The notes under the pieces were generated by a model that made no database searches, was not told the DNA's origin, and was given only the letters and a program-made list of their open reading frames with translations. Positions 1-25,109 of a stretch of DNA of 64,000 bases are shown here, piece after piece. Numbering within the stretch: position 1 is the stretch's first letter; every line of letters starts with the position of its first letter. This DNA comes from Chamaecrista fasciculata. Taxonomy: Eukaryota > Streptophyta > Magnoliopsida > Fabales > Fabaceae. The position numbers and the translations under genes were made by a program. The stretch lies in NCBI GenBank assembly GCA_003254925.1, contig QANZ01016927.1, positions 94,084 through 158,083 on the forward strand, written 5' to 3'.

Positions 1-834
1 GACCCAGTACGAGGTCGTTCTATGAGCTTGCCCAGGTTGACTGCAAACGAAGCCTTCATTTTTTCAGATAAAGAGTCTCTAGCTGTTGGGACAGAGCTTC
101 TTGTGTTTGGGAGAGATATATTGTCTCAAGTGATTTACAAGTATAGCATTTTAACAAACAAATGGACTTCTGGAATGAACATGAATGTGTCCAGATGCTT
201 GTTTGCTTCTTCCAGCATCAAGGGGATTGCTATACTGGCGGGCGGCTGTAATTCGCTAGGGAAAACCATGAACACTGCAGAATTGTATAACTCAGATAAT
301 GGGACTTGGGAGATGCTTCCAAGCATGAACAAGGCTCGAAAGATGTGTTCGGGTGTGTTCATGGAAGGGAAGTTCTATGTGCTTGGAGGAATTGGTGAAG
401 GTGACTCCAAGCAATTGACATGTTCTGAGGAGTATGATTTAGAGACTAGGAAATGGCGGATGATACCTAACATGCTGCCGGCTCGAAACCCTACAACTAG
501 TGTCATTGAGGCGCCTCCTCTTGTGGCAGTGGTGAACAACATATTATATGCTGCAGATTACGTAGAGATGGTGGTTAGGAGGTATGACAAGGCTAATAAT
601 ACATGGGCCACAATTGGAGGGCTTCCTGAGAGGGTGCGCTCAAGGAATGGGTGGGGGCTAGCATTTAGGGCATGTGGAGATAGGCTGGTTGTGATTGGTG
701 GGTCCGAGGATGATGGAGGAAGGAGTGTGGAGGTTAATTCTTGTGTCCCAGGTCAAGGTGCACTCAGATGGGACATGCTTGAACGAAGACTATTGGGAAG
801 CTTTGTGTATAACTGCACTGTGATGGGGTGCTAA
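1..834 (+). CDS. F-box/kelch-repeat protein, 3' part (5' end outside window)
   Basis: The reading frame is already open at base 1 and ends with TAA at 832-834, so the window starts inside the gene; the ATG at 22 is internal. The 277 visible residues match the C-terminal beta-propeller of plant F-box/kelch proteins of the SKIP11 type. Kelch blades show as the LAGGC, AELYNSDNGTWEMLP, YVLGGIG, EEYDLETRKW and VVIGGS segments, each a Gly-Gly pair followed by Tyr and Trp. The F-box, expected upstream, is not in the window. Family role: substrate-recognition subunit of an SCF ubiquitin ligase, with the kelch propeller binding the target. No intron interrupts this part. The family is clear; the exact member is not. 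Confidence 0.9.
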   Translation, partial: DPVRGRSMSLPRLTANEAFIFSDKESLAVGTELLVFGRDILSQVIYKYSILTNKWTSGMNMNVSRCLFASSSIKGIAILAGGCNSLGKTMNTAELYNSDNGTWEMLPSMNKARKMCSGVFMEGKFYVLGGIGEGDSKQLTCSEEYDLETRKWRMIPNMLPARNPTTSVIEAPPLVAVVNNILYAADYVEMVVRRYDKANNTWATIGGLPERVRSRNGWGLAFRACGDRLVVIGGSEDDGGRSVEVNSCVPGQGALRWDMLERRLLGSFVYNCTVMGC

Positions 835-3800
835 AGACGTAGTTCTTTAAGCGAAATGTGTTTTATGGAGTTCTGTTCTTTGCTTTTGATTTCTATTTCT
901 GGTAGATAAAATGAGGATTAATGAGTAATATCAGCCTTTCTTTTTGGGAGCCATAGATATAGTTTTAAAATAATTTTGTTTTCTTGTTTAAGTTACTTTG
1001 AGTGATCTCTTCATTGTAGTATTAACAAAGTTTTTCAATGTCAGGGTCATTTAGGCAATAGACATATATGAAGTAAATAATGTGAGCTCCTATTAAATGT
1101 TGAGTTGTAATGACCATTACGATTTATGATATGTTTAATAATAAAAACAATGTAGAATCATTGTCTCATTACCACTCATCTTGTTTAGTTGTTTTATTTC
1201 TTTTCGCCTTTTTTTATTATGATGTTAAACATTCTCTTAGCTTTTTATAATCACCCTTCGCTACAAGAATGTTTATGATTTATTATTAATATCGATTGAA
1301 GATCGACATTTTCATTCTTTAGATATTTTTTATTGCATTTCAATTGGGAATATTTATTACTGATTGAAGAGTAAATAAACGTAATTCTTGCTAAGGTATT
1401 GTAAATCTTTTTTATAAAGAAGTAATTTTTTAACCTACTTATAAATTAAAATAGTTAAAAATATTATAAAAATTATTTTTATTGTCCTTCTCTGACTACT
1501 TTTAGAATGACAAATTTTTATTATTTTAATGATTTTCATTCTAACATTTCTCTTTGCAATATATAGAAAAACTTTTGTTATGTAATTGTTTTTTATTATT
1601 TCCTAGTAGAGATTTTGTTATCGTAATGTTATTTATAATTTTGAATATTTAAGAAAATGTATCTATATTAAGATGTCATTGAAAACAATTTTAATCCATA
1701 AAAAACTCAATCTAATATTAATAAATTTTCCTATTTATTATGTTAAATGAATTAATATAATAAATAGTTTTTATTAAAATATTTATAAGAAATTAATTGG
1801 TATATTATCATTACCTATTTATTTTCATTTACTATAGTAGGAAGTCTAACAATTATTACATCACATACATTCCAGCCAATTTAATTAACTAAACTATAAG
1901 ATTTTTTTTTCTCCTTTTCGAGTTCTAAACCAATCTCAGCCTTAAAATACTCACTTTAATAACTCTTCTTGACTATATGATCAAGTTGCAAATGTCCCTT
2001 GAATTTCCACAAATTTATAATTTTAGAGATCGTAATTTGAACCAATTTTTCTTTTTCAACTTTTTAGTAGAAGTTTTAAAAAATTAAATTAAATTATGAA
2101 AGTTTAACAGAGAAACTAGTTAGCAAAATAAGATAAGTACAAAATTGAAGTTGAATATAAACTATTTTGTAGGATAGTTATTACTACGTATATATAGTTG
2201 TTTTATATATATATATACACAATGGGCAAGAACACAAAAACTAGCATCCTAAGGAAAGAAATACACCATGAGAAATTATCCTACAACACCCTTTAAGAGG
2301 ACTTTTTGTACACATGAGAAATTTTCAAAGTTCATTCCCTACTCATAAGCTCCTTAATTAGCATTTTTTCTTGATAGTGTAGCTTTGAATAAGAGTATAT
2401 CTTTGTATAATAAACGCCAAAGTGTGAGTTTGGTCTTGTAACTTTGCTCCAGGTCTCAAATCCCTATATCTTTTTTTGTCTCGAATTCGGTCCTATATCT
2501 TTATTTTTTCAGGTCCCAAATCAATCATATATCTTTTCTTGTCTCAGTTTTGGTCCCATATGTTTTGAAAACCTCCCAACGTTAGTCCTCCGCCCATTTT
2601 AAATTACAGTTTAGTCTTGAAAACTTCAAGTCCCTTTCACTTTAATCTCTGACTATCAAAATGAAAGTGAAAGAGCATCCTTGAAGATTCTCAAACCTTA
2701 AATCTTGGTCCCTAATCCATGATTTCTTCATGAAATAGAATAGAAATGCAAAAACTACACAAACTAAAACAAATGAGAGAGGAACTAAAACTGAAAATGC
2801 AGAAAATTTAAAACTCGCTGGAATATGCCCCAAACTCGCCAGAAACTGTACGAAAATCCCCGAGAAACTCCAGAACTCATCCGAAACCACAATCCTCACT
2901 AAAATCTCACTCAAATAATCGTCCTCAAATACTTTAGAAAATAATTTTTTAAAATCCAAGCTTTTGAGGAGGGAGGTGATAAAAGAAAGTTTGGATTTTT
3001 CTCAACACTACTTTAATTATTTTATTTAAGTAATATTTATTGCATCATATATGGTTCCATTGACCAATTGGATATTTTGGTCATAAACATTGTGTTCCAT
3101 ACGACAATTAAGTAAACAAATAAAATACAGTTATGATCCACACCTGCGCATGCAATGCACATTGCACACCTTCAGACTTTCTTAATTTCTTAATTTGGAA
3201 ATGAATTAATTAAAATATTAATGTAATGGATCTTGGAATTAATATTATATATATAAATATTTTAAAATTTTAGAAAAATGAAAGTGATCAGAATCCAATG
3301 AATATTTGTAGGATAAGGCAAAATAGTTAAAGCCCAGAGACATATATAGCATTATAGTGAATACTAGATATGATTAGCTATATATATATAAATATACATG
3401 CTAGAAAATAAATAATAAAAAATTTAGAGAATATACAAATAGCAATAAAGATTTTTTTTCCATATAAAAGCAATAAAGAATTTTAATTGACATGTAGGCA
3501 ATTGAATTTCCTTTTTCCACCCACCACCAAGAGCATATCTTTGACTACATATGCAAAAATTAAATATGTAAAAATGAATGGTTATAAAAGAAAAAGAAAA
3601 GGAAATCCTAAATGTATATTGAAAGTTGCAATCTGAAATTCTGGAATTTATGGAAAGAGGGACAAAAAAAACTTGCAATACTCTAAAATTAGTACCCGGG
3701 AAATCCTCATGCATATGCATTGTGTTTCCATATATGACCAACAATGTACGTAAGCATGATTTGTCTACATTGTATTTGTACACTTGCTTTTTTCTTTGTT

Positions 3801-4056
3801 TCCTTCTTAAAACATGAAGTCTTTGTTTTATTTGACACCTCTTTTTCCTTTTTGGTTCATGTTTAGGGTTCCTATTTTTCCCCTAGGTTAATGGGTGGGT
3901 TGGGGTTAAGGAGAGTGAGAAGAGAGGCATGCTTGGTAAAAATTTAGGAGAGAGAGAGAGACAAAATTAGGATTTGATTAACCTTAAGGCGTGACATGAG
4001 AGAGAAAACCACCTTAAATAATTAATAATGTGGACACTGTGCCAATATCCCCCAAA
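835..4056. other. intergenic AT-rich DNA downstream of the F-box gene
   Basis: This stretch should contain the F-box gene's 3' UTR followed by AT-rich sequence without a credible gene. A decayed member of the window's 'cttttggtccc' repeat family lies at about 2420-2640. A 105-codon minus-strand frame at 2642-2959 has a hydrophobic middle but no recognisable family or splice context, and I do not call it a gene. A GA-rich stretch begins near 3950. Confidence 0.5.
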
Positions 4057-4445
4057 GTTTAAATTATAAAATGAGAGAGAGAGAAGGGGGGAAGTAATAA
4101 TTATAGTGATAAGATAAAAAGATTAAGAAAGAGATTAAATTTTCCAATTAAGGAAATAGAGAAAAAGAGACATGCTAGGAAAAAACAAAGGAACAACGAT
4201 GCAAGAATATGTTCACGATGTAACATGTNAGCGGTCCAACCGGTCTGGTCCGGTTTTCACATCACTGGTTTAAATTATAAAATGAGAGAGAGAGAGAGAA
4301 GGGGGGAAGTAATAATTATAGTGATAAGATAAAAAGATTAAGAAAGAGATTAAATTTTCCAATTAAGGAAATAGAGAGAAAAAGAAACATGCTAGGAAAA
4401 AACAAAGGAACAACGATGCAAGAATATGTTCGCGATGTAACATGT
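4057..4445. repeat. direct duplication of about 172 bp around an assembly N
   Basis: Bases 4057-4228 recur almost unchanged at 4268-4445; the differences are a longer GA run and a few single bases. Between them lie the N at 4229 and 38 bases rich in CCGGT motifs. Two near-identical flanks on either side of one N are what an unclosed scaffold join leaves, so this may be an assembly artefact rather than a real tandem duplication. Confidence 0.75.
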
Positions 4446-4489
4446 GCATAAACGACGACGTTAGCAATCCCAAGCTGCAAGTGACTCCA

Positions 4490-4640
4490 CCGGCATGTGG
4501 GCCCCACAAAAGGGCCATGTGGTTTGGTCCATTTTATAAGGTCCCTGTGGTTTAAAAAGTTTCAAATTGAGGCTTGTGAGTTTCTCTGTTAGCAAATAGT
4601 GTCCCAAGTGATATTTTCCATCTAAATTAACAGAATATTC
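4490..4640. repeat. foldback-family arm (opposite arm at 11155-11290)
   Basis: The segment containing 'ggtccctgtggtttaaaaag' is found in reverse-complement orientation at 11155-11290. Both resemble terminal inverted repeats of a non-autonomous DNA element. The two arms flank the two copies of the PUB fragment, each copy having kept only one arm. Confidence 0.5.
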
Positions 4641-4707
4641 TTTTGTCACTTGACCTATCACACCCTATCCCTAATTTTTCAATCATTCTCACATTGTCGA
4701 CCCTTCA

Positions 4708-4877
4708 GAGTTTGGATTCCCTGCAGTGAGTTACTCACTGCAGGTCCTACAGTGTGAGAGAAGAGAGGATGAATTAAGTGAAACGCAGGGTTCTGCGTTT
4801 CACTTATGAATTTTCATCCTCTTCTCTCACACTTCAGGATCCTGCTGTGGAGAACCCACTGCAGGGGATCCACTGGC
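4708..4877. mobile_element. small MULE-type foldback MITE (170 bp)
   Basis: The element is flanked by perfect 10-bp direct repeats, CGACCCTTCA at 4698-4707 and 4878-4887. The interior is a near-palindrome centred near 4790: the GTGAGAGAAGAGAGGATGAA arm is answered by its complement around 4815-4832. The ends share the ggat(t/c)cc-ctgcagtg motif in inverted orientation. A target duplication of 9-10 bp is typical of Mutator-like elements. It codes for nothing. Confidence 0.75.
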
Positions 4878-4884
4878 CGACCCT

Positions 4885-5370
4885 TCACCCCTTCACCTTC
4901 ACTCTCTCTTTCATTCACCTTCAACACCAAATTTAAGCTCAACTTCGAAAAGCCTTTAAGCGATGAAACCTTAAAATTATCTTCTTCAACTCCAATCTAA
5001 TCTAGCTCATTCAAACCATAATCATACACACATTCGATCATCAATCCTATAATTTGATTTATTCATCAATTCCTTATTAATTAATTGAATTTATGGATCA
5101 CGAGAAGGGAATTGAGATTGATCTTCCTCCCTTCTTCATCTGCCCCATCTCATTAGAGATCCAACCACAACAACACTACTTGCCCCGTCACCAAACAACC
5201 CTTATTATCCCAAGATCTGACCAAAGCAAAGCCTCAATTTCCTTCTCGTCACCAAACAAATATGAATCACACCCTTCGCCCAAAGCCTCCCACTCCCCAT
5301 CCCTCCTCCCATCCTCTCTCCAATCCCTCAAATCATTAGAGAGTGAAGGTGAAGAGTGTCAACTTCGAAT
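4885..5370 (+). pseudogene. U-box (PUB-type) E3 ligase fragment, copy 1, internally deleted
   Basis: From the ATG at 5093 the frame reads a plant U-box start (IDLPPFFICPISLEI) and then loses the family pattern. About ten codons later a different frame reads CPVTKQPLLSQDLT, the part of a PUB U-box that normally lies some 25-30 residues further on. The middle of the U-box is therefore deleted and the frame shifted. A complete PUB protein has about 400 residues with ARM repeats; none follow here. Plant U-box proteins bind E2 enzymes and ubiquitinate targets; this remnant cannot. The sequence runs into the 3' flank of SDR copy A at about 5359. A second copy is at 10736-11154. Confidence 0.7.
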
Positions 5371-5527
5371 GTCAGACATACAACAAATGCACACTACACT
5401 GAAAATTCTAAATCAACTCTAAAATTAGCAATGGAGAGTGGAGTATGATCCTCAAATTTTAGGCTCTTTTATCAGCATAACAAAAGTCATTAGTTTCACT
5501 TCCAATATTCTCCTTAAGATAGATCAT

Positions 5528-6203
<676 letters not shown>

Positions 6204-7150
6204 TTTGGTTTCCAATAAGTGGAATACTTGGAATGCTATAACTTAACCTCAAGTATCTTTTTCAAAGATATAATGGAAGGAAAGAGAAGTATAAGTAGAG
6301 AGACGTTTTGGATAGTTTTTATAAAAGAATAAAGAAATTAAACTCTGACGAGAACTGTGTGGTTCTGCATGCTTCCCTATGATATCAAATAGGATAATAT
6401 ATTTCTCATAGAGGGACCACACACAATCCATAGTCGTCAAGTTGTTCTAAATTCCTCTGATATGAAGTTTACTTAGTTCGTGAGTGATAAATGTTTTACT
6501 ACTTTAGCCCACAAAACTGGCTAACAATTCTTAATGAAGTGCTTGAATAATAAAGAGTTGTGTGAAAATTTGACAATGAAATAAATGTTTAAGTTGAAAT
6601 TTAAAAAACTAGTGTAGTGCATACTGCATACAGTTCTGAAACTGAATCTACCTTAGCTTCAATGTTTTGTTTTTTTTTAATTGGGGTGTTTAATCTGTTT
6701 GGTCATTGTTGGAACGGGCATAAGTCAAACAAAAAATGCATTCACTGTTCTTAAATAAAATAATGCCACTTTTTCGGCGGTAAAAATACTCATTTACCAT
6801 TCTGAAGTTGATCTAAGTAGTAAAATTTATTTATACCAAAGGCATTAGGTTGACCATTGAAATATTAATGTATTACCTAACATCACATATGCCAAAAGGA
6901 GTTAAGATCAACAACAAATCAAAACCATAAAAAAACAGAATGCAAACCAGAAGCTTCCTTCCCCCTTTCTTAATCAACAAATGCACACTACACTGAAAAT
7001 TCTTAACTCTAAAATTAGCTATTGAGAGTGGAGAATGACTATGACCGGTATATGTATATATAGCAGCATGCACCGGTATATGTATATATAGTGAGGAAAT
7101 CCAGTTCACAAGTGATGAAGAGTGAAGCATAACCACTGATAAGTACATAT
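6204..7150 (-). other. copy A upstream region and 3' flank remnant of copy B (exon 5 lost)
   Basis: The left part resembles the upstream regions of the other SDR copies (a conserved block near 6250-6440). At about 6860-7150 the sequence matches the 3' flank of the array genes (for example 14900-15073) and then jumps to what lies after exon 5 in copies D and F. Exon 5 of copy B has therefore been deleted; a small direct repeat containing ccggtatatgtatatata (near 7040 and 7070) sits at the junction. Confidence 0.6.
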
Positions 7151-7329
7151 TGACACATCAAACTGTTAAACTAGAATCTTTTGCTAGACTCTATATATAA
7201 TATATTTTGTGCTTATAGATGCTGATTATATTCACCAACAATACAATTGTTATATGCGGATAAGCCTTTAAGGGCTGGATCTAAACTAAAGAGCGTAAGG
7301 GGGAAACCAGAAGGTGAAGTTGCATAGTG

Positions 7330-9301
<1,972 letters not shown>

Positions 9302-10264
9302 TTTGGTTGTTTCCAATATGTAGAATACATGGAATTATATATCTTAGCCTCAAGATATTTATCAAAGATAATATTATGGAAGAAAAGTATAAGTAGGAGA
9401 CACGTTTTGGATCAGTTTTACAAAAAAACAAAGACATTAAATTGTCATGGGACATGTGTGCTTCTGCATGCTTGCTTATGATATCAAATAGGACCACATA
9501 TTTCCTCATAGAGGGAGGAGACTGACACAAGCCATAGTCATGAAGTTGTTTGTGAGCCACTAGCTTCTTATCTATTACTTGAGTTCTTGAAACTGACTAA
9601 TAATAAAGTGGTAAGTGAAAATTTGTTGAAGTTGAAATTTAATAGACCTGTGTTGTGGCTACTGCATACAGCTCTTAAACAGAATGTACCTTATTTCTCA
9701 TTGTTGGGACGGGTTTAAAATGGGTTCAGTCAAATTAGTGTTCTCACACGGTAAAATCGGAGGCCGGATCCACTGAAGCTTAGCCGTCGGAACAATCTCC
9801 TTGCAACCACAAATTGATACATCGCCTTCAACTTCATCGAAGCGTCTGCTTCAGTTTCTCGCCATTATTCTTGATTCTTCCCTCAGATTCTAACCACCAC
9901 CGCGTTTTCTTGACCATTCTTCTATGGAACGTACACCTTGAGAGCAATATCGCTACATGTTCCCAAAATCAAGCAGAGAATCGGGTCGTTGGCTAAAAAC
10001 AAACAATTGAGGTTAGAGTATAATTGACAACTATGTAAAACGTTGAGGGCATAATAACTGAAACTAACCTCAGACATTAAGGGCACCAACAATCTTTTAC
10101 CAAACTCTTTTTTATCATAATCAAGTGTCTGACGCTGGTAAGATTTAGATTAGTTAAAGCAAAACTCTGTAGACCAGTTGGACAAAAAAAATATATAAAA
10201 CCTCGTTTAAGAATTTATTTATGCCAAAGGCAAATTTATTAGTTTGACTATTTAAGTATTTTTC
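9302..10264. other. upstream region of SDR copy B and intergenic DNA
   Basis: Bases 9302-9720 match the upstream regions of copies A and C (shared blocks 'gcatgcttgcttatgatatc' and 'ttctgcatg') and likely contain the promoter; no TATA box can be chosen with confidence. From about 9720 to 10264 I see no gene; a 60-codon plus-strand frame at 9814 has no recognisable features. Confidence 0.5.
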
Positions 10265-10734
10265 CTAGGGGTGTTCAAACTTCGGTTTGAATCGGTTTTG
10301 ACATTTTATTTTAACCGAACCGAAAAAATTGGATGACAACTAAAGTCATCCAATCAATCGAATCTTTTTAAGCCAATCGAACCAAAAATCGGTTTGGATT
10401 GGATCGGTTAATCGGTTTTCTATATATTCAGTAAGTGAAAAATCTAAAAAATACAAAATATATAAAAATCTAGAAAATATAAGAAAATATTAGAAACTAT
10501 AAATTGTGATGAAGGTTGAAGATGAAGTGATGAAGGAATGATGAAATGTAATACTATGAATTGTGAAATAAAAAGTGACTAAGTTTGAGTGTGAGTGACG
10601 ACTAAATAAGGGAAAATAAAAAATGAAAAAATTAAGTTTAGAGATACGGATGTTTTTTTATTTAATATAATATAAATAATATTTAATTAAATTATTAATA
10701 TGGTTCGGTTTGGTTCGGTCGGTTTTTGGTTTTC
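10265..10734. mobile_element. foldback element with ACCGAACCGAA-type ends, cut by the assembly N
   Basis: The left end reads aggggtgttcaaac and then tttgaatcggtt and aaccgaaccg. The right side, just before the N at 10735, reads ggttcggtttggttcggtcg, which is the inverted form. The aggggtg start resembles that of the hAT-type elements at 46611 and 59588. The right terminus and target duplication are lost at the N, so the element type is inferred. Confidence 0.5.
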
Positions 10735-10735
10735 N

Positions 10736-11154
10736 ACCCCTTCACCTTCACTCTCTCTTTCATTCACCTTCAACACCAAATTTAAGCTCAACTTCGAAAA
10801 GCCTTTAAGCGATGAAACCTTATAATTATCTTCTTCAACTCCAATCTAATCTAGCTCATTCAAACCATAATCATACACACATTCGATCATCAATCCTTTA
10901 ATTTGATTTATTCATCAATTCCTTATTAATTAATTGAATTTATGGATCACGAGAAGGGAATTGAGATTGATCTTCCTCCCTTCTTCATCTGCCCCATCTC
11001 ATTAGAGATCCAACCACAACAACACTACTTGCCCCGTCACCAAACAACCCTTATTATCCCAAGATCTGACCAAAGCCTCAATTTCCTTCTCGTCACCAAA
11101 CAAATATGAATCACACCCTTCGCCCAAAGCCTCCCCCACTCCCCATCCCTCCTC
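10736..11154 (+). pseudogene. U-box (PUB-type) fragment, copy 2
   Basis: Nearly identical to 4887-5308, with the same ATG (10942), the same U-box start and the same internal deletion. A further 5-bp loss after the RSDQS codons changes the frame again. The homology starts on the base after the N at 10735 and ends at 11154, where a foldback arm begins. It has no complete domain and cannot encode a working ligase. Confidence 0.7.
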
Positions 11155-11465
11155 AATGAAAAATACCATTTGGGACCCTATTTGCTAACAGAGAAAATCA
11201 CACGCCTCAATTTAAAACTTTTTAAACCACAGGGACTCTATCTTAAAATGGGTCAAACTACAAGGTCCTTTTTTGTAATTTACCCTAGTTAAATTATCGA
11301 CTCCGGGATATAATAATATGGATAAATAATACAATTGAATTCGTTCAAAATGCAGCTCTTATTTATATATTTGAATCTTTCATTATCTAAATACCCAAAA
11401 AAATATCCATTATTTTATTTAAGTAATACTACATATGGAACATCTTATTTTTAATAATGTACTGC
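11155..11465. repeat. foldback arm and ancestral SDR 3' flank
   Basis: Bases 11155-11290 are the inverted counterpart of 4490-4640 and end in tttgtaatttaccct, a typical terminus of the MULE-like families in this window. Bases 11286-11465 match the 3' flank seen beside copies D and F (14700-14900 and 39540-39700), which copy A has lost. Confidence 0.5.
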
Positions 11466-11634
11466 TCAACTTCGAATGTCAGACATACAACAAATGCACA
11501 CTACACTGAAAATTCTAAATCAACTCTAAAATTAGCAATGGAGAGTGGAGTATGATCCTCAAATTTTAGGCTCTTTTATCAGCATAACAAAAGTCATTAG
11601 TTTCACTTCCAATATTCTCCTTAAGATAGATCAT

Positions 11635-13246
<1,612 letters not shown>

Positions 13247-14190
13247 TTTGGTTGTTTCCAACATGTGAAATACTAGGAATGCTAACAATAGTTTAAGAAA
13301 CAAAGAAATAAAATTCTGAAGAGACGTGTGTGGTTCTGAATGCTTGCATATGATATCAAATAGAGGGACCACAAACATAGCATAGCCAATGCAATTTTCT
13401 TGTCTCCTCTGATATAAATTTTACTTAGTTCATGAGCGGCTTCTTATCTTTTACTGAGTTCATGAAACTGACTAACAATTATTAATGAATTGATTGAATA
13501 ACAAAATGTTGTTTGGAAAATTGTAAATGAAATAAATGTTGAAGTTAAACTTTAAAAGACCAGTGTAGTGCATACTGCATACAGCTCTGAAACTGAATGT
13601 ACCTTATCTTCATAATTTTTTATACAGGTGTTTAATCTGTTTGATCAGTCAGACAAATAATGATGTTAGCCTTCTCACTCAACAATTAACTCTACTTTTA
13701 GATGGTAAATAGAAAAACTCATTTAAGAAATTCATTGATACCGAAGGAAAATTAGGTTGACTATTCAAGTATTTTCTAACATCAGATTTCACCAAAAGGA
13801 GTTACAACAAAATCAAATCAAGACCATAAAAAACAGAAAATAAACTGAATCCTCCATCCCCCTATATTTTTTTAGAAGCTCAAAAAAAGCCAAGTCATTT
13901 TTGGATGAGTGCTTGGTGGTCCCTCACTGAAAGGCATACATCATTGCTAGAACAGTTGATTTGTGTACTAAATTTTTGGCATTAGAAAGAGAATGGTAAA
14001 ACTATTTAAGCAGTGAAACCGACATCTGCATAAATGATCTGACAAGTGACGATCAACTGACTTTCATAAATCTATCTCTAAGCAAAATTATTAGTGATAA
14101 TTTTAAAGAGGAGCGATTTTACTTTATTCATGCCAGAAAGAACGAGAGAAACAGAGCATGACTGTAATGATATTACATAAAAGGCCAAAG
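13247..14190 (-). other. SDR copy C upstream region and a relic of exon 5
   Basis: Bases 13247-13640 align with the upstream regions of copies A and B and probably hold the promoter. At 14004-14049 (minus) a short piece reads QIIYADVGFTA followed by TAA, the end of an SDR exon 5 with Gly changed to Val. No other exon accompanies it. The same relic with the same flanks is at 38828-38873, so it predates the duplication that produced units D and F. Confidence 0.65.
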
Positions 14191-14615
14191 TATACTTTTG
14201 GTTCATAACTTTTACTCAAGTCTCAACTCGGTCCCATAACTTTTTTTTATTGTACTTTTGGTCCCATATTTTGTGTGCAGGTTACAAATTTGGTCTTGTG
14301 TTGCATATTTCGTCCCACATCTTTGGGTTAGATTACAAAGTTAGTCCCATATCTTTTGGTCAGATTGCAAAATTTGTCTCATATCTTTGAGTCAGATGCA
14401 AAATTGATCTCATATCTTTAGATCCTATGGGACTGACGATGAAACTTTTTATAAAAATATGGGATCAATTCTGCAATTTGACTAAAAGATGCGACCAAAA
14501 GTGATATATGACCAAAACTGCAACCTTTTACAAAGATATGAGATCAAAAGTGCAACAAAAAAAGTTGAGACCAAATTGAGACTTAAGCAAAAGTTATGGG
14601 ACAAAAAATACACTT
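14190..14615. repeat. foldback repeat, 'cttttggtcccataac' family
   Basis: The left arm (aaagtatacttttggttc, then ctcaagtctcaactcggtcc) is answered by its reverse complement at the right end (gagacttaagcaaaagttatgggac). Inside, short units of the form ggtc-n-catatcttt-gggtcag are repeated in both orientations. No coding capacity. Related copies: 23110-23730, 26985-27425, 39010-39440, 41990-42385, 49335-49690 and 57770-57905. Confidence 0.7.
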
Positions 14616-15073
14616 CGACCTACATAAAATGTGCAATAATAATTATTAACATCATTCAAATCAATAAACTAAGCGGCATCAAGTGATTCAGTCCAACAAT
14701 TCTTCATATTGAATTATCGAATCTGGTGCTATAATAAAATGGAAAAATAAAACCATTGAATGTAATTATAATATAGCTCTTAAATCTTTATATTTAACTC
14801 AATTTCAAGATCTAAATACCAAAAAAAAAAAATAATTGCCATTTTCTCTTCAGGCCCAAAAAAAAAAAGTACATATGAAACATCTTATTCTTAATAATTT
14901 AGCGCTCAACTTTGAATGTTTTATACAACAAACGCACACTATACTGTGAAAATTCTCAATCAACTGTAAACTTAACTATTGAGAGTGGAGTATGGTCCTA
15001 AACTTTTAGGCTCTTTATGAGCATAATAAAAGTCATTAGTTTCACTTCCAATATTCTGCTTTAGGAAAATCAT

Positions 15074-24207
<9,134 letters not shown>

Positions 24208-25109
24208 TTTTGTTGTTGTTGCCAAAAGTTAGAAGAATTTGTGTTAATTTTATAGCATTTGTGAATTGTACAAGTTCTCTGTTTTTTTTATACTATTGTT
24301 CCACTTTAGCATTTTCTCTCTACGGATGACCCAACAATTTGGCTCCATATATTTGCTTATTACTCATCATATCAACATTTTCTCTCTATTTAATAGTGTA
24401 ATTTCATTTCACCACTATTATTCTTATGAGTTTAAAGTAATTAAATATTTCTTTGACAGTACAGAATCAAAAACAAGATTTATTGTCTTCGACTTCTAAG
24501 CAATTTTTCTTTTTATTGTCTGAAATATGACTACAAGAATGTGAGAAACACAAACACACCAGTAGGAAAACACAACAAACGGACACCATTTTGATTGAGA
24601 TGGGGCAACATGAACCGCAAACATTTTTGTCTTAACCTTTCCGGTGGATACCATCGCCAAAAATCAGGTAAAGAATCTGCAGAGTTATTTAATTTGCTTT
24701 TCTTCTTATCCATTGCAATTCTATCTGTCTGTTGTTTGGGGCAAGTGCTTGATCTCATAGATCCCTTTTGAATTAATTGAAAGTTACTTCCAAGGCCACT
24801 ATATATATGTCTTAGAAAACTATGTTAATTATAATACTTACAAAAAATAAATTATGTGAAAAAAATATACGTCTTAATATTGATTGATGAAAATTATGAT
24901 TTTTTAAAAAGATCATGTGTAAAGGAATAAATCATGATTAATGATAAAGACCTCAATACCTCATATATGTTTAAAGATATTTAAACATATATTTAAATAT
25001 TTACGTAGAAGAGCAAGGACAATTAAATATTTAAAGATATTTAACGACATGGTTTTAAATTTAAAATCAAGTATAAATATAATCTATAAAAGGGATGAAA
25101 TAATAGACT
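24208..25109. other. upstream region of SDR copy D
   Basis: The first 50 bases match the sequence upstream of copy F (42857-42905), and beyond that the two diverge. No TATA box or other site can be chosen reliably. I see no gene; a 75-codon minus-strand frame at 24531-24758 has no family features. Confidence 0.45.

Noticed and set aside
2642-2959. 105-codon minus-strand frame with a hydrophobic centre
   Set aside because: No family features, no neighbours or splice context, next to decayed repeat sequence; likely chance.
4806-5000. 64-codon plus-strand frame
   Set aside because: It starts inside the MITE hairpin and runs into the leader of the PUB fragment; no conserved features.
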